Shown piece after piece: positions 7,818 through 17,175 of a DNA stretch of 64,000 bases; position 1 is the first letter of the stretch; each line of letters starts with the position of its first letter. Source of the DNA: Actinopolymorpha cephalotaxi (GTDB lineage: Bacteria; Actinomycetota; Actinomycetes; Propionibacteriales; Actinopolymorphaceae); NCBI RefSeq assembly GCF_013408535.1, contig NZ_JACBZA010000001.1, positions 4,548,850 to 4,612,849 of the forward strand, in the 5' to 3' direction. The notes under the pieces are model-generated. The model had not been told where the DNA came from. It made no database searches and saw only the letters and a list, made by a program, of their open reading frames with translations. A program made the position numbers and the translations under genes.

Positions 7818-10322
7818 ATGCTTCGACGCTTGGTGACCGGTCTGATGGTCGCGGGATCGCTGACTCTGACGGGTGTCGCCCTTCCGCAGAACGCGTCCGC
7901 GAGCACCACGGTCTTCCAGGACTTCGAGACCAACGCGGACCTGAACGGCATCTCGGTGTCGCTTCCCGAGGTGGACTCCGCCGTCCGTGTGCCCTACGGA
8001 ACCCATGGCGAGTCCGGCCTGCGGTTCACCGTCGGCCCGGCGGACACCCCGGGCGCGACCGCGTCGTCGGGGGTCACGTTGCACACGGGTACGCCGAGCC
8101 TGCCGGTCACCGACTGGTCCGGGCACGTGGCGGTCGGCTTCGACTTCTTCACCAACCTGCCCTACGACACGGTCGGCCGGGTCACCGTCCGCGACACCAA
8201 GGGAAAGGCGTGGGGCGCGGACTACACCATCCACGCCCGCGGCTGGACGCCCTTCAACGCGCGGCTGTCCAGCCTCACCGCCGCCGGGGTGGACGTGCGT
8301 TCCATCTCCTACATCGGCATCTCGATCCCCCGCGCGGACGCGCCGGTCACCGGGTTCTACGACGCGTTCCGGCTCGCCGACGAGTACCCGTACGACCAGA
8401 GCTCGTACAGCAACCGCGCCGCGTCGGCCCTGCTGGAGGTGTGCGGTTTCAGCAGGATCCTCACCGACCTCGCCGGCCGGCTGGACGGGCTGGAACGCCA
8501 GGTCGGCCGGTCCAACGCCATCGACCTGCGCCTTCGCGCCCTGGTGAACAACCAGCAGGCCGACGTCGCCGGGCTGCGGGACACCCTGCGTGCGGGCCGG
8601 ATGGACGGCGACGCCTACGCCGCCTTCAACGCGGCGGTCACCGCCGCACAGCGAGCGGTGCCCAGGCTCACCAACACGATCGACGCCCGGGCAGCCGCGC
8701 CGCAGTCGGACTTCGGGCTGGCGTCGGCGGACTCGATGGCGCTGGTCTACCCGAAGGACCTCGCGTTCACGTCCACCGGTTCGGCTCCGGTCGTCCGGCT
8801 GGCCAAGGGCGAGTACGAGAGTGCACAGGCGGTCGTGCTCCCGTACGCCGAGGAACTCCACGGCGTACAGGCCCAGGTGTCGTCGGTACGCGGGCCGGAC
8901 GGCAAGCCCGCGAGCGATTCCGACCTGCAGGCCACCATCGCCCCGGTCGGGTCGCTCGACACGACACCGAGCAGCGCGTACCGACGTCCGGTCTACAAGG
9001 GCTGGACGCCGGACCCGATCCGCGACGACCTCACCACCGTCGACGTCGCCGCCACCGACGTCCAGCCGTACTGGATCAGGGTGCACGCGAGCGACGCCGC
9101 TCCCACCGGGACGTACTCGATCACGCTGCGGTTCTCCGCTGATGGCAGGGCCGCACGCACGATGACCGTCACCGCCAAGGTGTGGGCGTTCGCGATCCCG
9201 GACCAGCCGAAGCTGCTCACGTCGTTCCAGTACACCCCGAGAATCACCAACGAGGCGTACGGCGTGACCGACCCCGCCCAGCAGGAACAGCTCAGGAACG
9301 AGTACTGGTCGTTCCTGAACGACTACAAGATCAAACCGGACCAGATCTACACGGTGGACGGGAATCCCGCGATCCCGGGCGACTTCAGGATCCGGCCCAC
9401 TCCGGTCGAGGACGTGGTGTACATCAGGGACCACTACGGGCTTCGGCACTTCAACGCCCTCTATCTCAACTCCGGCCTGCTCGACCGGAACAAGCCGGAG
9501 ACCTGGCAGGCCCAGATCGACACCTGGCTGGACCAACTCGACACGGCGATGGCCTCCTACCGTGCGGCCGGAGTCGACCAGAATGCCTACGTGTACGGGT
9601 TCGACGAGGCGACCGGACCGATGCTCCAGGCCGCGAAACAGACGTTCGCCGCGATCAAGGCGCGCTTCCCCGACCTGCCGATCATGACCACGCTCCGGGA
9701 CAACTCCATGGGTGTGGACACAGGTCTCGCCGGGCTGGTCGACATCTGGGTACCGCAACAGGACCTTTACAACCAGGCTGTCGCCGAGCGCACCCGGGCT
9801 CGCGGCGACCAGGCGTGGTGGTACCCCGACATCGCCACCGGGCATCCGCTGCCGAACTGGTTCAACGGTTTTCCGCCGATCGACGCCCGGATGCTGATGG
9901 GGCCGATGTCCTACCAGGCAGGAGTCGAGGGCGTGCTCTACTACGCCACCAACCGCTGGCTCCCGGACCAGCACGCCGCGCAACCGCTGGTTGACGACGG
10001 CATCTTCTCGCGGTTCAACCCGGTCACCTTCGGGACCACCGCCGGCGACGGCTCACTGTTCTACCCCGGCCCGCACGGGCCGATGGCCTCGATCCGGATC
10101 GAGAACTTCCGCGACGGGATGGAGGACTACAACCTGCTGTGGACGCTGCGGCAGGAGTTGACCGAGCACCCGGACGCCCCGGACGGTCTTCGCCAACGGG
10201 CCGAGGAACTGCTCACCGCCCGCGACGTGGTGACCAGCGCCCGGAAGTTCACCGAGGACCCCGAGAAGTACCGGGACTGGCGTCTGCAGGTGGCCGGCGT
10301 CATCACACAGTTGGAAGCCTGA
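7818..10322 (+). CDS. Secreted GH123 / DUF4091-type glycoside hydrolase-like protein
   Basis: 834 aa. A signal peptide (MLRRLVTGLMVAG... to about residue 30, ending in an Ala/Ser-rich site) is followed by a beta-sandwich-like N-terminal region. A helical linker of about residues 200-290 comes next. The C-terminal region resembles DUF4091, the GH123 catalytic domain, with YVYGFDEATG near 592-601. It includes the Asp-Glu pair used by GH123 N-acetyl-beta-galactosaminidases, plus conserved WYPDIATGHPLPNW and MLMGPMSYQAGVEG segments. By family it would cleave beta-linked N-acetylhexosamine outside the cell. It has its own promoter and follows a terminator, so it is probably monocistronic. Confidence 0.8.
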   Translation: MLRRLVTGLMVAGSLTLTGVALPQNASASTTVFQDFETNADLNGISVSLPEVDSAVRVPYGTHGESGLRFTVGPADTPGATASSGVTLHTGTPSLPVTDWSGHVAVGFDFFTNLPYDTVGRVTVRDTKGKAWGADYTIHARGWTPFNARLSSLTAAGVDVRSISYIGISIPRADAPVTGFYDAFRLADEYPYDQSSYSNRAASALLEVCGFSRILTDLAGRLDGLERQVGRSNAIDLRLRALVNNQQADVAGLRDTLRAGRMDGDAYAAFNAAVTAAQRAVPRLTNTIDARAAAPQSDFGLASADSMALVYPKDLAFTSTGSAPVVRLAKGEYESAQAVVLPYAEELHGVQAQVSSVRGPDGKPASDSDLQATIAPVGSLDTTPSSAYRRPVYKGWTPDPIRDDLTTVDVAATDVQPYWIRVHASDAAPTGTYSITLRFSADGRAARTMTVTAKVWAFAIPDQPKLLTSFQYTPRITNEAYGVTDPAQQEQLRNEYWSFLNDYKIKPDQIYTVDGNPAIPGDFRIRPTPVEDVVYIRDHYGLRHFNALYLNSGLLDRNKPETWQAQIDTWLDQLDTAMASYRAAGVDQNAYVYGFDEATGPMLQAAKQTFAAIKARFPDLPIMTTLRDNSMGVDTGLAGLVDIWVPQQDLYNQAVAERTRARGDQAWWYPDIATGHPLPNWFNGFPPIDARMLMGPMSYQAGVEGVLYYATNRWLPDQHAAQPLVDDGIFSRFNPVTFGTTAGDGSLFYPGPHGPMASIRIENFRDGMEDYNLLWTLRQELTEHPDAPDGLRQRAEELLTARDVVTSARKFTEDPEKYRDWRLQVAGVITQLEA

Positions 10323-10412
10323 CGGGCACGACGGAAAAGCAGTTTCGCCTCACCTGACCGTCGGCGCAGGATGGGTCGCCGGAATCGCGTACGCGTCGAA
10401 AGGGTGACACGC

Positions 10413-10913
10413 ATGGGGACCATCCACACCGGTGTCGTCAAGCTGCCGCTGACGGTGCGGGACATGACCGAGGCCGACCTGCCGGAGCTCGCCTGCTTCT
10501 ACCCGGGACACGTCATGGCGACGATGCCCGCGGAGCTCGAGCGGGCGCGCACCGGCGTCGTCGACCATCTGGTCGTGTGCACGCCGGCGGGAGTGCCGGT
10601 CGCCAAGGGTGCGGTCAACTGGGACGAGATACCCGGGGCCGGGGTGATCTCGACCCTGTCCGTGCGAGCCGAGCTGCGCTCGATCGGAATCGGGACGGTG
10701 CTGATCCAGGCGTCGGAGGAACGGATGCGGGCACGCGGCCTGTCCCGTTCGGAGATCGGCGCGGAGGAGAACAACCCGCGGGCACGCGCGCTGTACGAAC
10801 GGCTCGGCTACGTGGTGTACGGCTGCGAACCCGCGTCCTGGGACGAGGAGAAGCCCGACGGAACCCTGGGCCGATATGAAACCACCTGCACTCTCCTGCG
10901 CAAGGACCTCTGA
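10413..10913 (+). CDS. GNAT-family N-acetyltransferase
   Basis: 166 aa from ATG 10413, chosen because AAAGGG sits about 9 nt upstream. An in-frame upstream start at 10371 would add 14 arginine-rich residues that do not look like the family. The fold is a single GNAT domain: VISTLSVRAELRSIGIGTVLIQ is the beta4/acetyl-CoA loop region, and NPRARALYERLGY is the usual C-terminal motif. The substrate is unknown. A gap of 31 nt separates it from the next gene on the same strand. Confidence 0.85.
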   Translation: MGTIHTGVVKLPLTVRDMTEADLPELACFYPGHVMATMPAELERARTGVVDHLVVCTPAGVPVAKGAVNWDEIPGAGVISTLSVRAELRSIGIGTVLIQASEERMRARGLSRSEIGAEENNPRARALYERLGYVVYGCEPASWDEEKPDGTLGRYETTCTLLRKDL

Positions 10914-10944
10914 CGCCGACCGCCATCGGTGGCATCCTTCGGTC

Positions 10945-12261
10945 ATGGGTGACAACGAGCGGCTGACAGCGCAGCGGTTCCAGCAGGCGGGCGGGGTCGA
11001 GGACTGGCGGGTGCTCAGGTTCGGCGCGAGCGCGTGGTTCGGGGCGGCGTCACAGGCGGCGGGCGCAGCACTTGCCCGCCGGGTCGCCGAACTCTCCTTC
11101 GACCCGAGCCGGTCACCGGACGTCGATCTGCGTGCTGATGGTGTGCACGTGCGGATCGGTAGGCCCGGCTCGCGCGACCTCACCCGCGCCGACGTGGCCG
11201 CGGCGCGCACGATCTCTGCGGCCGCCCGTGACCTCGGCCTGACTGCCGACCCGTCCACGCTCCAGGCGTTGCAACTCTCCATTGACACCCTCGACAGACC
11301 TTCGGTGATGGCGTTCTGGCAGTCCGTGCTCAGGTACGAACCGCAGGGAGACGAGGTTCTCGTGGACCCGATGCACCGGGACCCGCCGTTCTGGTTCCAG
11401 CAGCAGGACACGCCACGTCCGTTGCGCAACCGGATCCACGTCGACGTCGCGCACCCCCATCTGCTGACCCTGCGGGCGATGCAGGCGGCCATGGCCGCGG
11501 GTGGCGTGCAGGCCTATGTGAGTGAGCACCACGGCAGGCTCGCCGACGCCGAGGGGAACGAGGTGGACGTCATCCCACTCGCGCCACAGGACACCTTCGG
11601 CGACGACCCGGACATCGCCGACTGGCGGGAGTTGTTCGGCGGGATGACGTTCTACGCTGTCGACTCGCGTGGGCGGGCGGCCGACCTGGCCTCCGTCGTG
11701 GCCGAACTCGCCGACGAATCCGGTCTGCCTCTGCTGATCGACCTGCGTCCGGACGGCGTCACGATCGACACCGGCAAAGACCAGTGCGAGGACGAACGGT
11801 TCCCCGACCTGGCCCGACGGGTCCAGGCAGCCGCGCGCAACCTGGGCTTGACGGCGGACACCGACCGGCTGCGGTTCGTACAGTTCGGCATCGACGCCGT
11901 CGACATCCCGCCTGTCCGTGCCTTCTGGAAAAGCGTTCTGGGGTACGAGTACGACCCGCGGACCGGGATCACCGACATCTACGACCCGCACCGGCTCAAC
12001 CCTCCGGTCTTCTTCCAGCAGATGCCCGCGTCGGAGGAGGCCCGCCGCGAGCAACGCAACCGGATCCACGTCGACCTGTATGTTCCCGACGACCAGGCCC
12101 AGGCCCGCATCGACGCAGCACTCGCCGCCGGAGGACGCGTGGTGTACGACGACGAGGCGCCGGAGTGGTGGACGCTCGCGGACCCGGAGGGCAACGAGGT
12201 GGACATCGCCGTCGTGCCGGGCCGCGAGGAGCTCTGGGCCGCCCAGGCAGCAGCTGACTGA
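10945..12261 (+). CDS. Internally duplicated fusion: pterin-dehydratase-like plus VOC domain, twice
   Basis: 438 aa with the pattern A-B-A-B. Domain A (about residues 1-105 and 230-315) resembles 4a-hydroxytetrahydrobiopterin dehydratase by the D-L-R-x-D-G-V core and the LT.AD...AR.L.AAARNLGLTAD helix. Domain B (about 110-220 and 318-435) is a VOC/glyoxalase-like fold. It holds RNRIHVDV / RNRIHVDLYVPDDQA and DAEGNEVDVIP / DPEGNEVDIAVVPG, which carry the usual VOC His and Glu. The VOC halves align well with each other, so the protein arose by internal duplication. The enzyme activity is unknown. The start ATG 10945 is preferred over the frame extending to 10876, which lies in the previous gene. 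Confidence 0.75.
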   Translation: MGDNERLTAQRFQQAGGVEDWRVLRFGASAWFGAASQAAGAALARRVAELSFDPSRSPDVDLRADGVHVRIGRPGSRDLTRADVAAARTISAAARDLGLTADPSTLQALQLSIDTLDRPSVMAFWQSVLRYEPQGDEVLVDPMHRDPPFWFQQQDTPRPLRNRIHVDVAHPHLLTLRAMQAAMAAGGVQAYVSEHHGRLADAEGNEVDVIPLAPQDTFGDDPDIADWRELFGGMTFYAVDSRGRAADLASVVAELADESGLPLLIDLRPDGVTIDTGKDQCEDERFPDLARRVQAAARNLGLTADTDRLRFVQFGIDAVDIPPVRAFWKSVLGYEYDPRTGITDIYDPHRLNPPVFFQQMPASEEARREQRNRIHVDLYVPDDQAQARIDAALAAGGRVVYDDEAPEWWTLADPEGNEVDIAVVPGREELWAAQAAAD

Positions 12262-12316
12262 CCTGCCCGGCCACCTTCCTGGACACCGTGAACCGGAAAC
12301 CGGGAGGATGCGAGGC

Positions 12317-13312
12317 GTGGACGTCATCGACGAGTTCGTACCCGACCGTGCCGCGGCCCAGGAGCTGACCAAACTCGTCGAGGAGGCCGGCGAGCAGCCG
12401 TTCGACGTCGTGTTGCCTCCGGCCGAGGACCTGCCTCCCCTGTTGCTCGATCTCGCGGTGCCGCACGAGGACATCGACGAGCTCACCGCCCTGGTGCCGA
12501 GCCGCGAGCGGGACCCACGGGTGTGGCGGTTCCTGGAGTACTGCACCCGTCTGGTCGTCAGCCGGATGGGCGCCGTCACGCCGGAGGTACCGTTCCCCGA
12601 ACTCTCCCCCGCCATGGGTGCCGTGCGGCGGTACTTCTACGTCTACGTCTACCTGGCCGCGCTGCCGCAGGTCCGGGCCTTTCACCGGGAGCACGGGATC
12701 CCCGACGACATCTCCCGCCGGACCGTCGCCGACCTCGGCAGAGTCCTCGCCGACCACCGCTTCTGGTACGGCACCGGCGGCCTCGACACGGAGCTGGCGT
12801 CCTGGCTCACGGGTCACTTCCGCGGGATGCTCTACCAACTCGGGCGGCTGCAGTTCCAGCGGGTGACACTCGGGAACCGGACCGGGAAGGCGATCATCGC
12901 CGCCGGTCAGCCGTACGGCCCGGGCGACCCCGCACTCGCGGTTCACGTCCCGGCGACCTACGGGCCGATGACGCCGGCCGCGTGCGACAGGTCGTTCGCG
13001 ATGGCGCGGGACTTCTTCGGCCGGCACTTCCCGGAGGAGCAGTACGACATCGCGGTGTGCTACTCGTGGCTGCTGGACGACCAGCTCGCGGAGTACCTTC
13101 CGGCGGAGAGCAACATCGTCCGGTTCCAACAGCGCTTCCAGCCGGCGTACGAAGCCAACGAGGACGATGCGACGACTCTCCGGTTCGTGTTCGGCAAGGT
13201 AGGAACCGACCCGGCCGACCTTCCCCGCCGTACGACTCTGCAACGTGCGATCCTCGACCACCTTCAGGCCGGCCGCCACTGGCACGGCGGCGCGGGCTGG
13301 TGCCTGCTCTAG
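12317..13312 (+). CDS. Acyltransferase-domain protein (NAT_N/GNAT_C-like)
   Basis: 331 aa from GTG 12317. GGAGG at 12303-12307 sits 9 nt before this GTG but directly abuts the alternative ATG 12308, so GTG is the better start. The sequence resembles actinobacterial proteins annotated as acyltransferase domain-containing: a helical N-terminal domain, RYFYVYVYLAALP near the middle, and a C-terminal part with CYSWLLDDQLAEYLP and SNIVRFQQRFQP. The substrate is unknown. The stop TAG (13310-13312) shares bases with the stop of the convergent deacetylase gene. Confidence 0.7.
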   Translation: MDVIDEFVPDRAAAQELTKLVEEAGEQPFDVVLPPAEDLPPLLLDLAVPHEDIDELTALVPSRERDPRVWRFLEYCTRLVVSRMGAVTPEVPFPELSPAMGAVRRYFYVYVYLAALPQVRAFHREHGIPDDISRRTVADLGRVLADHRFWYGTGGLDTELASWLTGHFRGMLYQLGRLQFQRVTLGNRTGKAIIAAGQPYGPGDPALAVHVPATYGPMTPAACDRSFAMARDFFGRHFPEEQYDIAVCYSWLLDDQLAEYLPAESNIVRFQQRFQPAYEANEDDATTLRFVFGKVGTDPADLPRRTTLQRAILDHLQAGRHWHGGAGWCLL

Positions 13313-14055
13313 TTCCGCAGTCCGTGGTCGCGAAGCGGGCCGACAAGCCGGCCTTGCGTTCGGCAGTGACCGACGACGGCGTCCAGCGCGTCCAGAGCCG
13401 ATCGCCAGGAGCCGGGGACGGCCGCGACGTCGGAGTCGTGCAGCAGGATCGTGCCGCCGCCGTCCACACGGCTGAGGACACGACGGGCAACCGTGTCACC
13501 GTCCGCGTCGCGCACCCAGTCGCGCCCGTCGGCGGTCCACAGAACGGGCCGGAGTCCAAGCCTGCGGGCCGCGGCAGCGCGGGACGTCGTGAGAACGCCG
13601 TACGGCGGGCGATACCAACCGGGACTGGCACCGGTGACGTCGGCGATGGTCCGGTACGCCTCCGCCAGGTCGGCACCCGCGCGCCACGGCCTGGTCGGCG
13701 GGTCGTGGCGCAGACCGTGCACGGCGATCTCGTGGCCACGCTCGTGGGTCTCGTACGCCACTCGTGGATGTTCGCGGACCTGTTCGGCGAGGAGGAAGAA
13801 CGTCGCCCGCACCGCCAGCTCGTCCAGCCGTCGAAGCACAGTCGGCGTGGCCACCGGGTGCGGACCGTCGTCGAAGGTGAGGGCGACGTGGCCCGGGTCT
13901 CCGCGACCGGCGAGCGTCGGACACAACCTGCGCACCGGCGAGACCGCGGTCACGGTCGGAAGAAACTCGGCGACCACTCCGGCGGCGACGAGCGCGACAC
14001 CGGCCCCCGTCGCCGATGTCACTGTCAACCCGCGCTTGCGCGACTCCGTGGGCAC
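13309..14055 (-). CDS. Polysaccharide deacetylase (NodB/CE4 family)
   Basis: 248 aa if GTG 14055 is the start; a G-rich stretch lies 7 nt upstream. Longer starts up to 14328 exist but read as arginine-rich non-family sequence. CE4 motifs are intact: TFDDGPHP (catalytic base and metal Asp), HGLRH (metal His pair), WYRPPYG, and a late ILLHDSD. A single N-terminal hydrophobic segment (GAGVALVAAGVVAEFLP) makes it membrane-anchored or secreted. It likely removes N-acetyl groups from a cell-wall or capsular glycan. It is divergent from the glycosyltransferase at 14261 and convergent with the preceding gene, with which it shares a CTAG stop overlap. Confidence 0.85.
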   Translation of the reverse strand: MPTESRKRGLTVTSATGAGVALVAAGVVAEFLPTVTAVSPVRRLCPTLAGRGDPGHVALTFDDGPHPVATPTVLRRLDELAVRATFFLLAEQVREHPRVAYETHERGHEIAVHGLRHDPPTRPWRAGADLAEAYRTIADVTGASPGWYRPPYGVLTTSRAAAARRLGLRPVLWTADGRDWVRDADGDTVARRVLSRVDGGGTILLHDSDVAAVPGSWRSALDALDAVVGHCRTQGRLVGPLRDHGLRN

Positions 14056-14260
14056 CCCCGAACCCCCGTCCACCCAGGCGAAACTGCTGCCATCCTGCCG
14101 ATGCTGTGACAGCCTGACACCGCGTCCCGTCCAAACCCCGCAAGGTCGTCCCACCTCGCAAGACCCAGTTGACGACGTGCTTCGCCCCCGGCTCCTACCC
14201 GTACGCTCCGCCCGTGACGCAGGCGGCCGCCGGCGCGACCACCAGAGGACGGCAACGGCA

Positions 14261-15379
14261 ATGTCAGACCCGAGTGTCCGACCCGTCGCACGCGATGGCC
14301 GGCGCCACCTGATCGTGTCGGCGAGCATGGGCAGCGGCCACGACCAGGCGGCGGCGGAGATCGCCCGGCGCCTGCGTGAACGCGGTCATCAGGTGCAACT
14401 GCTCGACCTGTTGCGGTTGCTGCCGGCGGGGATCGGCAGCGCCATCCGCAACGGCTACGGGATGACCCTGCGGCACGCGCCGGGCCGATACCAACGTGTG
14501 TACGACAGGTTCGCGGACCCCGAAGGTGCCCACCAACTCGTGGAGCCAATGATCCGGTTACTGGCGCCGGCCGCTCGCCAGGCCGTCCGCGCGGCCGACC
14601 CGGACACGGTCATCTCGACGTTCCATCTCGCCGCGACGGTGGCCGGCCGTCTTCGGATGGACGGGGTGCTGAGGAAGCCCGCGCTCGTGGTCCTCACCGA
14701 GTTCGCTCCGCACGCCTTGTGGCTTTCGCCCGGGAACGACGCCTACCTGTGCCTGTCACCGGAAGGACGTGAACTCGCCGCCAGGCAGGTCGACGGGCGG
14801 GCGTACTGGCTCGGCCCGTTGGCACCACAGTCTCCAGCCGTACTCCCGAACACCACCGCGGACGGCGGCGCCGACGGCGCGGACCGGCAGCAGCTGGTCG
14901 TCGTGTCGACCGGTTCGTGGGGAGTCGCCACGAACCTCGCCGCAACCGTCCGCACCCTGGTCGAGTCCGGCCGCTACTCCCCGTTGGTGCTGTGCGGCAG
15001 AAACGAACGCCTGGTGGCCCACCTCGACCGCACGACCGGGCCCGGGCACGCCGTCGGCTGGCGGGACGACGTCGCCGACCTGCTGGCACATGCCTACGCG
15101 CTGGTGGAGAACTCCGGAGGTCAGACCTGCATGGAGGCGTTCGGTGTGAGTACGCCGGTCGTCATCCACCAGCCGCTGTCGGGCCACGGCCTCGCCGCGG
15201 CCATCCACCTCGCCCGGGCCGGCGCCGTCTCCAGGACCGACGACCCGCGCGACCTGCCGGCGGCCCTGGACTCACTGGCCCCGGGAACGCCGGCCAGGTC
15301 GCGTCAAATCGAACGCGCCCTCGCGCTGTTCCGCCCGGACAGCACCGACCTGCTGGAGAAGCTGACCCGGGCTGGGTGA
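14261..15379 (+). CDS. Glycosyltransferase, MGDG-synthase/MurG-like (GT-B, GT28-type)
   Basis: 372 aa from ATG 14261, with AGAGGA upstream. The N-terminal SASMGSGHDQAAAEIARRL is the typical glycine-rich GT-B acceptor loop of monogalactosyldiacylglycerol synthase-like enzymes. The C-terminal half has the nucleotide-sugar region VVVSTGSWG, an HAVGWRDDVADLL segment, and ENSGGQTCMEAFGVSTPVV. It probably transfers a sugar from UDP-sugar to a lipid or glycan acceptor at the membrane face. It is divergent from the polysaccharide deacetylase, suggesting a shared envelope role (inference). Confidence 0.8.
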   Translation: MSDPSVRPVARDGRRHLIVSASMGSGHDQAAAEIARRLRERGHQVQLLDLLRLLPAGIGSAIRNGYGMTLRHAPGRYQRVYDRFADPEGAHQLVEPMIRLLAPAARQAVRAADPDTVISTFHLAATVAGRLRMDGVLRKPALVVLTEFAPHALWLSPGNDAYLCLSPEGRELAARQVDGRAYWLGPLAPQSPAVLPNTTADGGADGADRQQLVVVSTGSWGVATNLAATVRTLVESGRYSPLVLCGRNERLVAHLDRTTGPGHAVGWRDDVADLLAHAYALVENSGGQTCMEAFGVSTPVVIHQPLSGHGLAAAIHLARAGAVSRTDDPRDLPAALDSLAPGTPARSRQIERALALFRPDSTDLLEKLTRAG

Positions 15380-15434
15380 TCCAGACCGCGATGGTCACGT
15401 CAATCCCCTGGACAGCACCGTGATCGGTTGTGCC

Positions 15435-16010
15435 ATGGTGTGGGGTGTGACGACCAGACCATGGCCGCTGCACGTCGGCCCCCTCACGCTGCGCGACGCG
15501 ACCGAGCCGGACATCGAACCGCTGTTGGCGTTCCGGAACGATCCGGCCGTCCAGCGCTTCCTGATCGCCACCACGGTGGACCCGGAGAAGTTCCGCGACA
15601 ACTGGCTCGCGAAAGCCTCCAGCGCAACGGACTTCTCCTGCGTCGCCGAGGCCGACGGCCAGGTGGTGGCGATCGGATTCCTCGAGGTCGTCGACGCGAT
15701 GGGTCAGCCCGGCGTGCCTACCGGCACCGACGGCCTGATCGGGTACATCGTCGATCCGCGGTACGCCGGACGGGGCTACGCCACCCACCTTGCCAAGGGC
15801 CTGTTGACAGCAGCGTTCGACCATCTCGGACTTCGCCGGGTCACCGCCGGCTGCTACGCCGACAACCTCGCCTCGGCGCGCGTACTCGAGAAGGCCGGTA
15901 TGCGCCGCGAACAGCACGGCATCGAGGACTCCTGGCACGCCGAGCTCGGCTGGGTCAACGGCAGCACCTACGCTCTGCTCGCTCGCGAGTGGCGCGCCGC
16001 CAGTGAGTGA
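15435..16010 (+). CDS. GNAT-family acetyltransferase (RimJ/RimL-like)
   Basis: 191 aa from ATG 15435; GTG 15420 or GTG 15447 are also possible. Domain evidence: GPLTLRDATEPDIEPLLAFR at the N-terminus, GYIVDPRYAGRGYATHLAKG (acetyl-CoA binding R/G-x-x-G-x-A), and ADNLASARVLEKAGMRRE. These place it with ribosomal-protein-type or antibiotic-type GNATs. The substrate is unknown. It overlaps the next small gene by 8 nt. Confidence 0.85.
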   Translation: MVWGVTTRPWPLHVGPLTLRDATEPDIEPLLAFRNDPAVQRFLIATTVDPEKFRDNWLAKASSATDFSCVAEADGQVVAIGFLEVVDAMGQPGVPTGTDGLIGYIVDPRYAGRGYATHLAKGLLTAAFDHLGLRRVTAGCYADNLASARVLEKAGMRREQHGIEDSWHAELGWVNGSTYALLAREWRAASE

Positions 16011-16338
16011 GCACGACCCGCACGTTCACCTCGATTCCAAGGCCATCCAGTCGAGGGCGAACGTCCGCAACATGCTGGCCGGCACGTTCGGGCTGGCCGC
16101 CGACGCGCCGCGGGTCGTCACCACCGGATGCGGACGGCAGGTGCCGTACGCCATGACCTCCGAGAGGCCGGAGAGCGTCACCTGTCTTCCCTGCCGCGAG
16201 TACGGCCGTCAACGCCACCTTGCGTTCGCGGAGACGCTCGAGCATCGCGTACATCTCGAGGACGGCGCGCTGCGCACCGGGGGCCGGTGGGCACAGCACC
16301 ACCGCGACCTCGCCAGGAGATTCGACAGTACGCCCTGA
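16003..16338 (+). CDS. Small protein with a possible zinc-binding cysteine set
   Basis: 111 aa starting at GTG 16003 inside the end of the acetyltransferase gene. A TTGCGRQVPYAMTSERPESV segment followed by TCLPC provides three cysteines in a short ribbon-like span. The rest is hydrophilic. No family is recognised with confidence. The overlap and the cysteine pattern favour a real gene over the antisense frame at 15955-16386. Confidence 0.5.
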   Translation: MSEHDPHVHLDSKAIQSRANVRNMLAGTFGLAADAPRVVTTGCGRQVPYAMTSERPESVTCLPCREYGRQRHLAFAETLEHRVHLEDGALRTGGRWAQHHRDLARRFDSTP

Positions 16339-16389
16339 GCCGGGTGTGGCGGCGTGCACGAGTGGATCGCCACCACGCTCACCCACTGA

Positions 16390-17139
16390 TTACGGGCACC
16401 CAGGTCGCCACCGGACGCAGACCGCCTGGTGATGGACCGGGGCCGTGGCAGAGCCGGCCGCCCGGCACGCTCCGGACACGAGCGCGTGCGCCCTTCTCAG
16501 ACGTTCGCCGCGTTCCCGCGCCGGCATGAGGACGAACACCGACAGGGTTTCCAGGTACGAACACCAGTCGCCGGGAGTCGTACGCCACACCCAGCGGAAG
16601 GTCGCGGTCTCGGTTTCCTCTGCAGGGAAAGGTCCTTCGTCGTCGGCACCCTCCTCCGGGGGCGGTGCGTACGACGGATCGACGGCGGCCAACTCCTTCT
16701 CCCAGGGCTCGATCGGCGCGGCCATGCTCCACACCAGGCCCAGCCAGCCGCCCGGCCGCAGAACCCGGCGCGTCTGCGCGACCGCCTGCTCGAAGGGGAA
16801 CCAGTGCCAGGCGTCCGCCGCGAGGACCGCGTCGACACTCGTGTCGCCCAACGGGATCTCCTCCGCCCCCGCGTTGTGAGTCCTCGCCCGCGGATGGACC
16901 CGCCTGAGGACGTCGAGCATGCGCACGTCCGGCTCGACCGCCTCGACCCGAAGCCCCCGCTCCAGCAGCGCGCCGGTCAGTTTCCCGGTCCCGGCGCCGA
17001 CGTCGGCGACCACGCTCGCTCCCGGAGGCACCAGCCAGTCGACCGCTTCGTCAGGGCACGCAGGCCGCCAGCGGTCATAGCTCTCGGCGTTCAGTCCGAA
17101 GATCGTGGCTCTGTCGGATCGCGCTCGCGCTGGGTCCAC
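16390..17139 (-). CDS. Class I SAM-dependent methyltransferase
   Basis: 249 aa from GTG 17139. SAM motifs: VVADVGAGTGKLT (motif I), VEAVEPDVRML (motif II acidic residue), and DAVLAADAWHWFPFEQAV followed by VLRPGGWLGLVW (motif III). This is the Methyltransf_11/UbiE-like group. The small-molecule substrate is unknown. The membrane-protein gene ends 37 nt downstream of the opposite end (start side) on the same strand, so the two may be co-transcribed. Confidence 0.85.
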   Translation of the reverse strand: MDPARARSDRATIFGLNAESYDRWRPACPDEAVDWLVPPGASVVADVGAGTGKLTGALLERGLRVEAVEPDVRMLDVLRRVHPRARTHNAGAEEIPLGDTSVDAVLAADAWHWFPFEQAVAQTRRVLRPGGWLGLVWSMAAPIEPWEKELAAVDPSYAPPPEEGADDEGPFPAEETETATFRWVWRTTPGDWCSYLETLSVFVLMPARERGERLRRAHALVSGACRAAGSATAPVHHQAVCVRWRPGCP

Positions 17140-17175
17140 TGCTTCTCCCTCGGCCGGCCGACGGGAGGACGCAGC

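Noticed and set aside
15955-16386. Antisense frame opposite the small cysteine protein
   Set aside because: No family features. The plus-strand gene has a coupled start and a plausible zinc motif.
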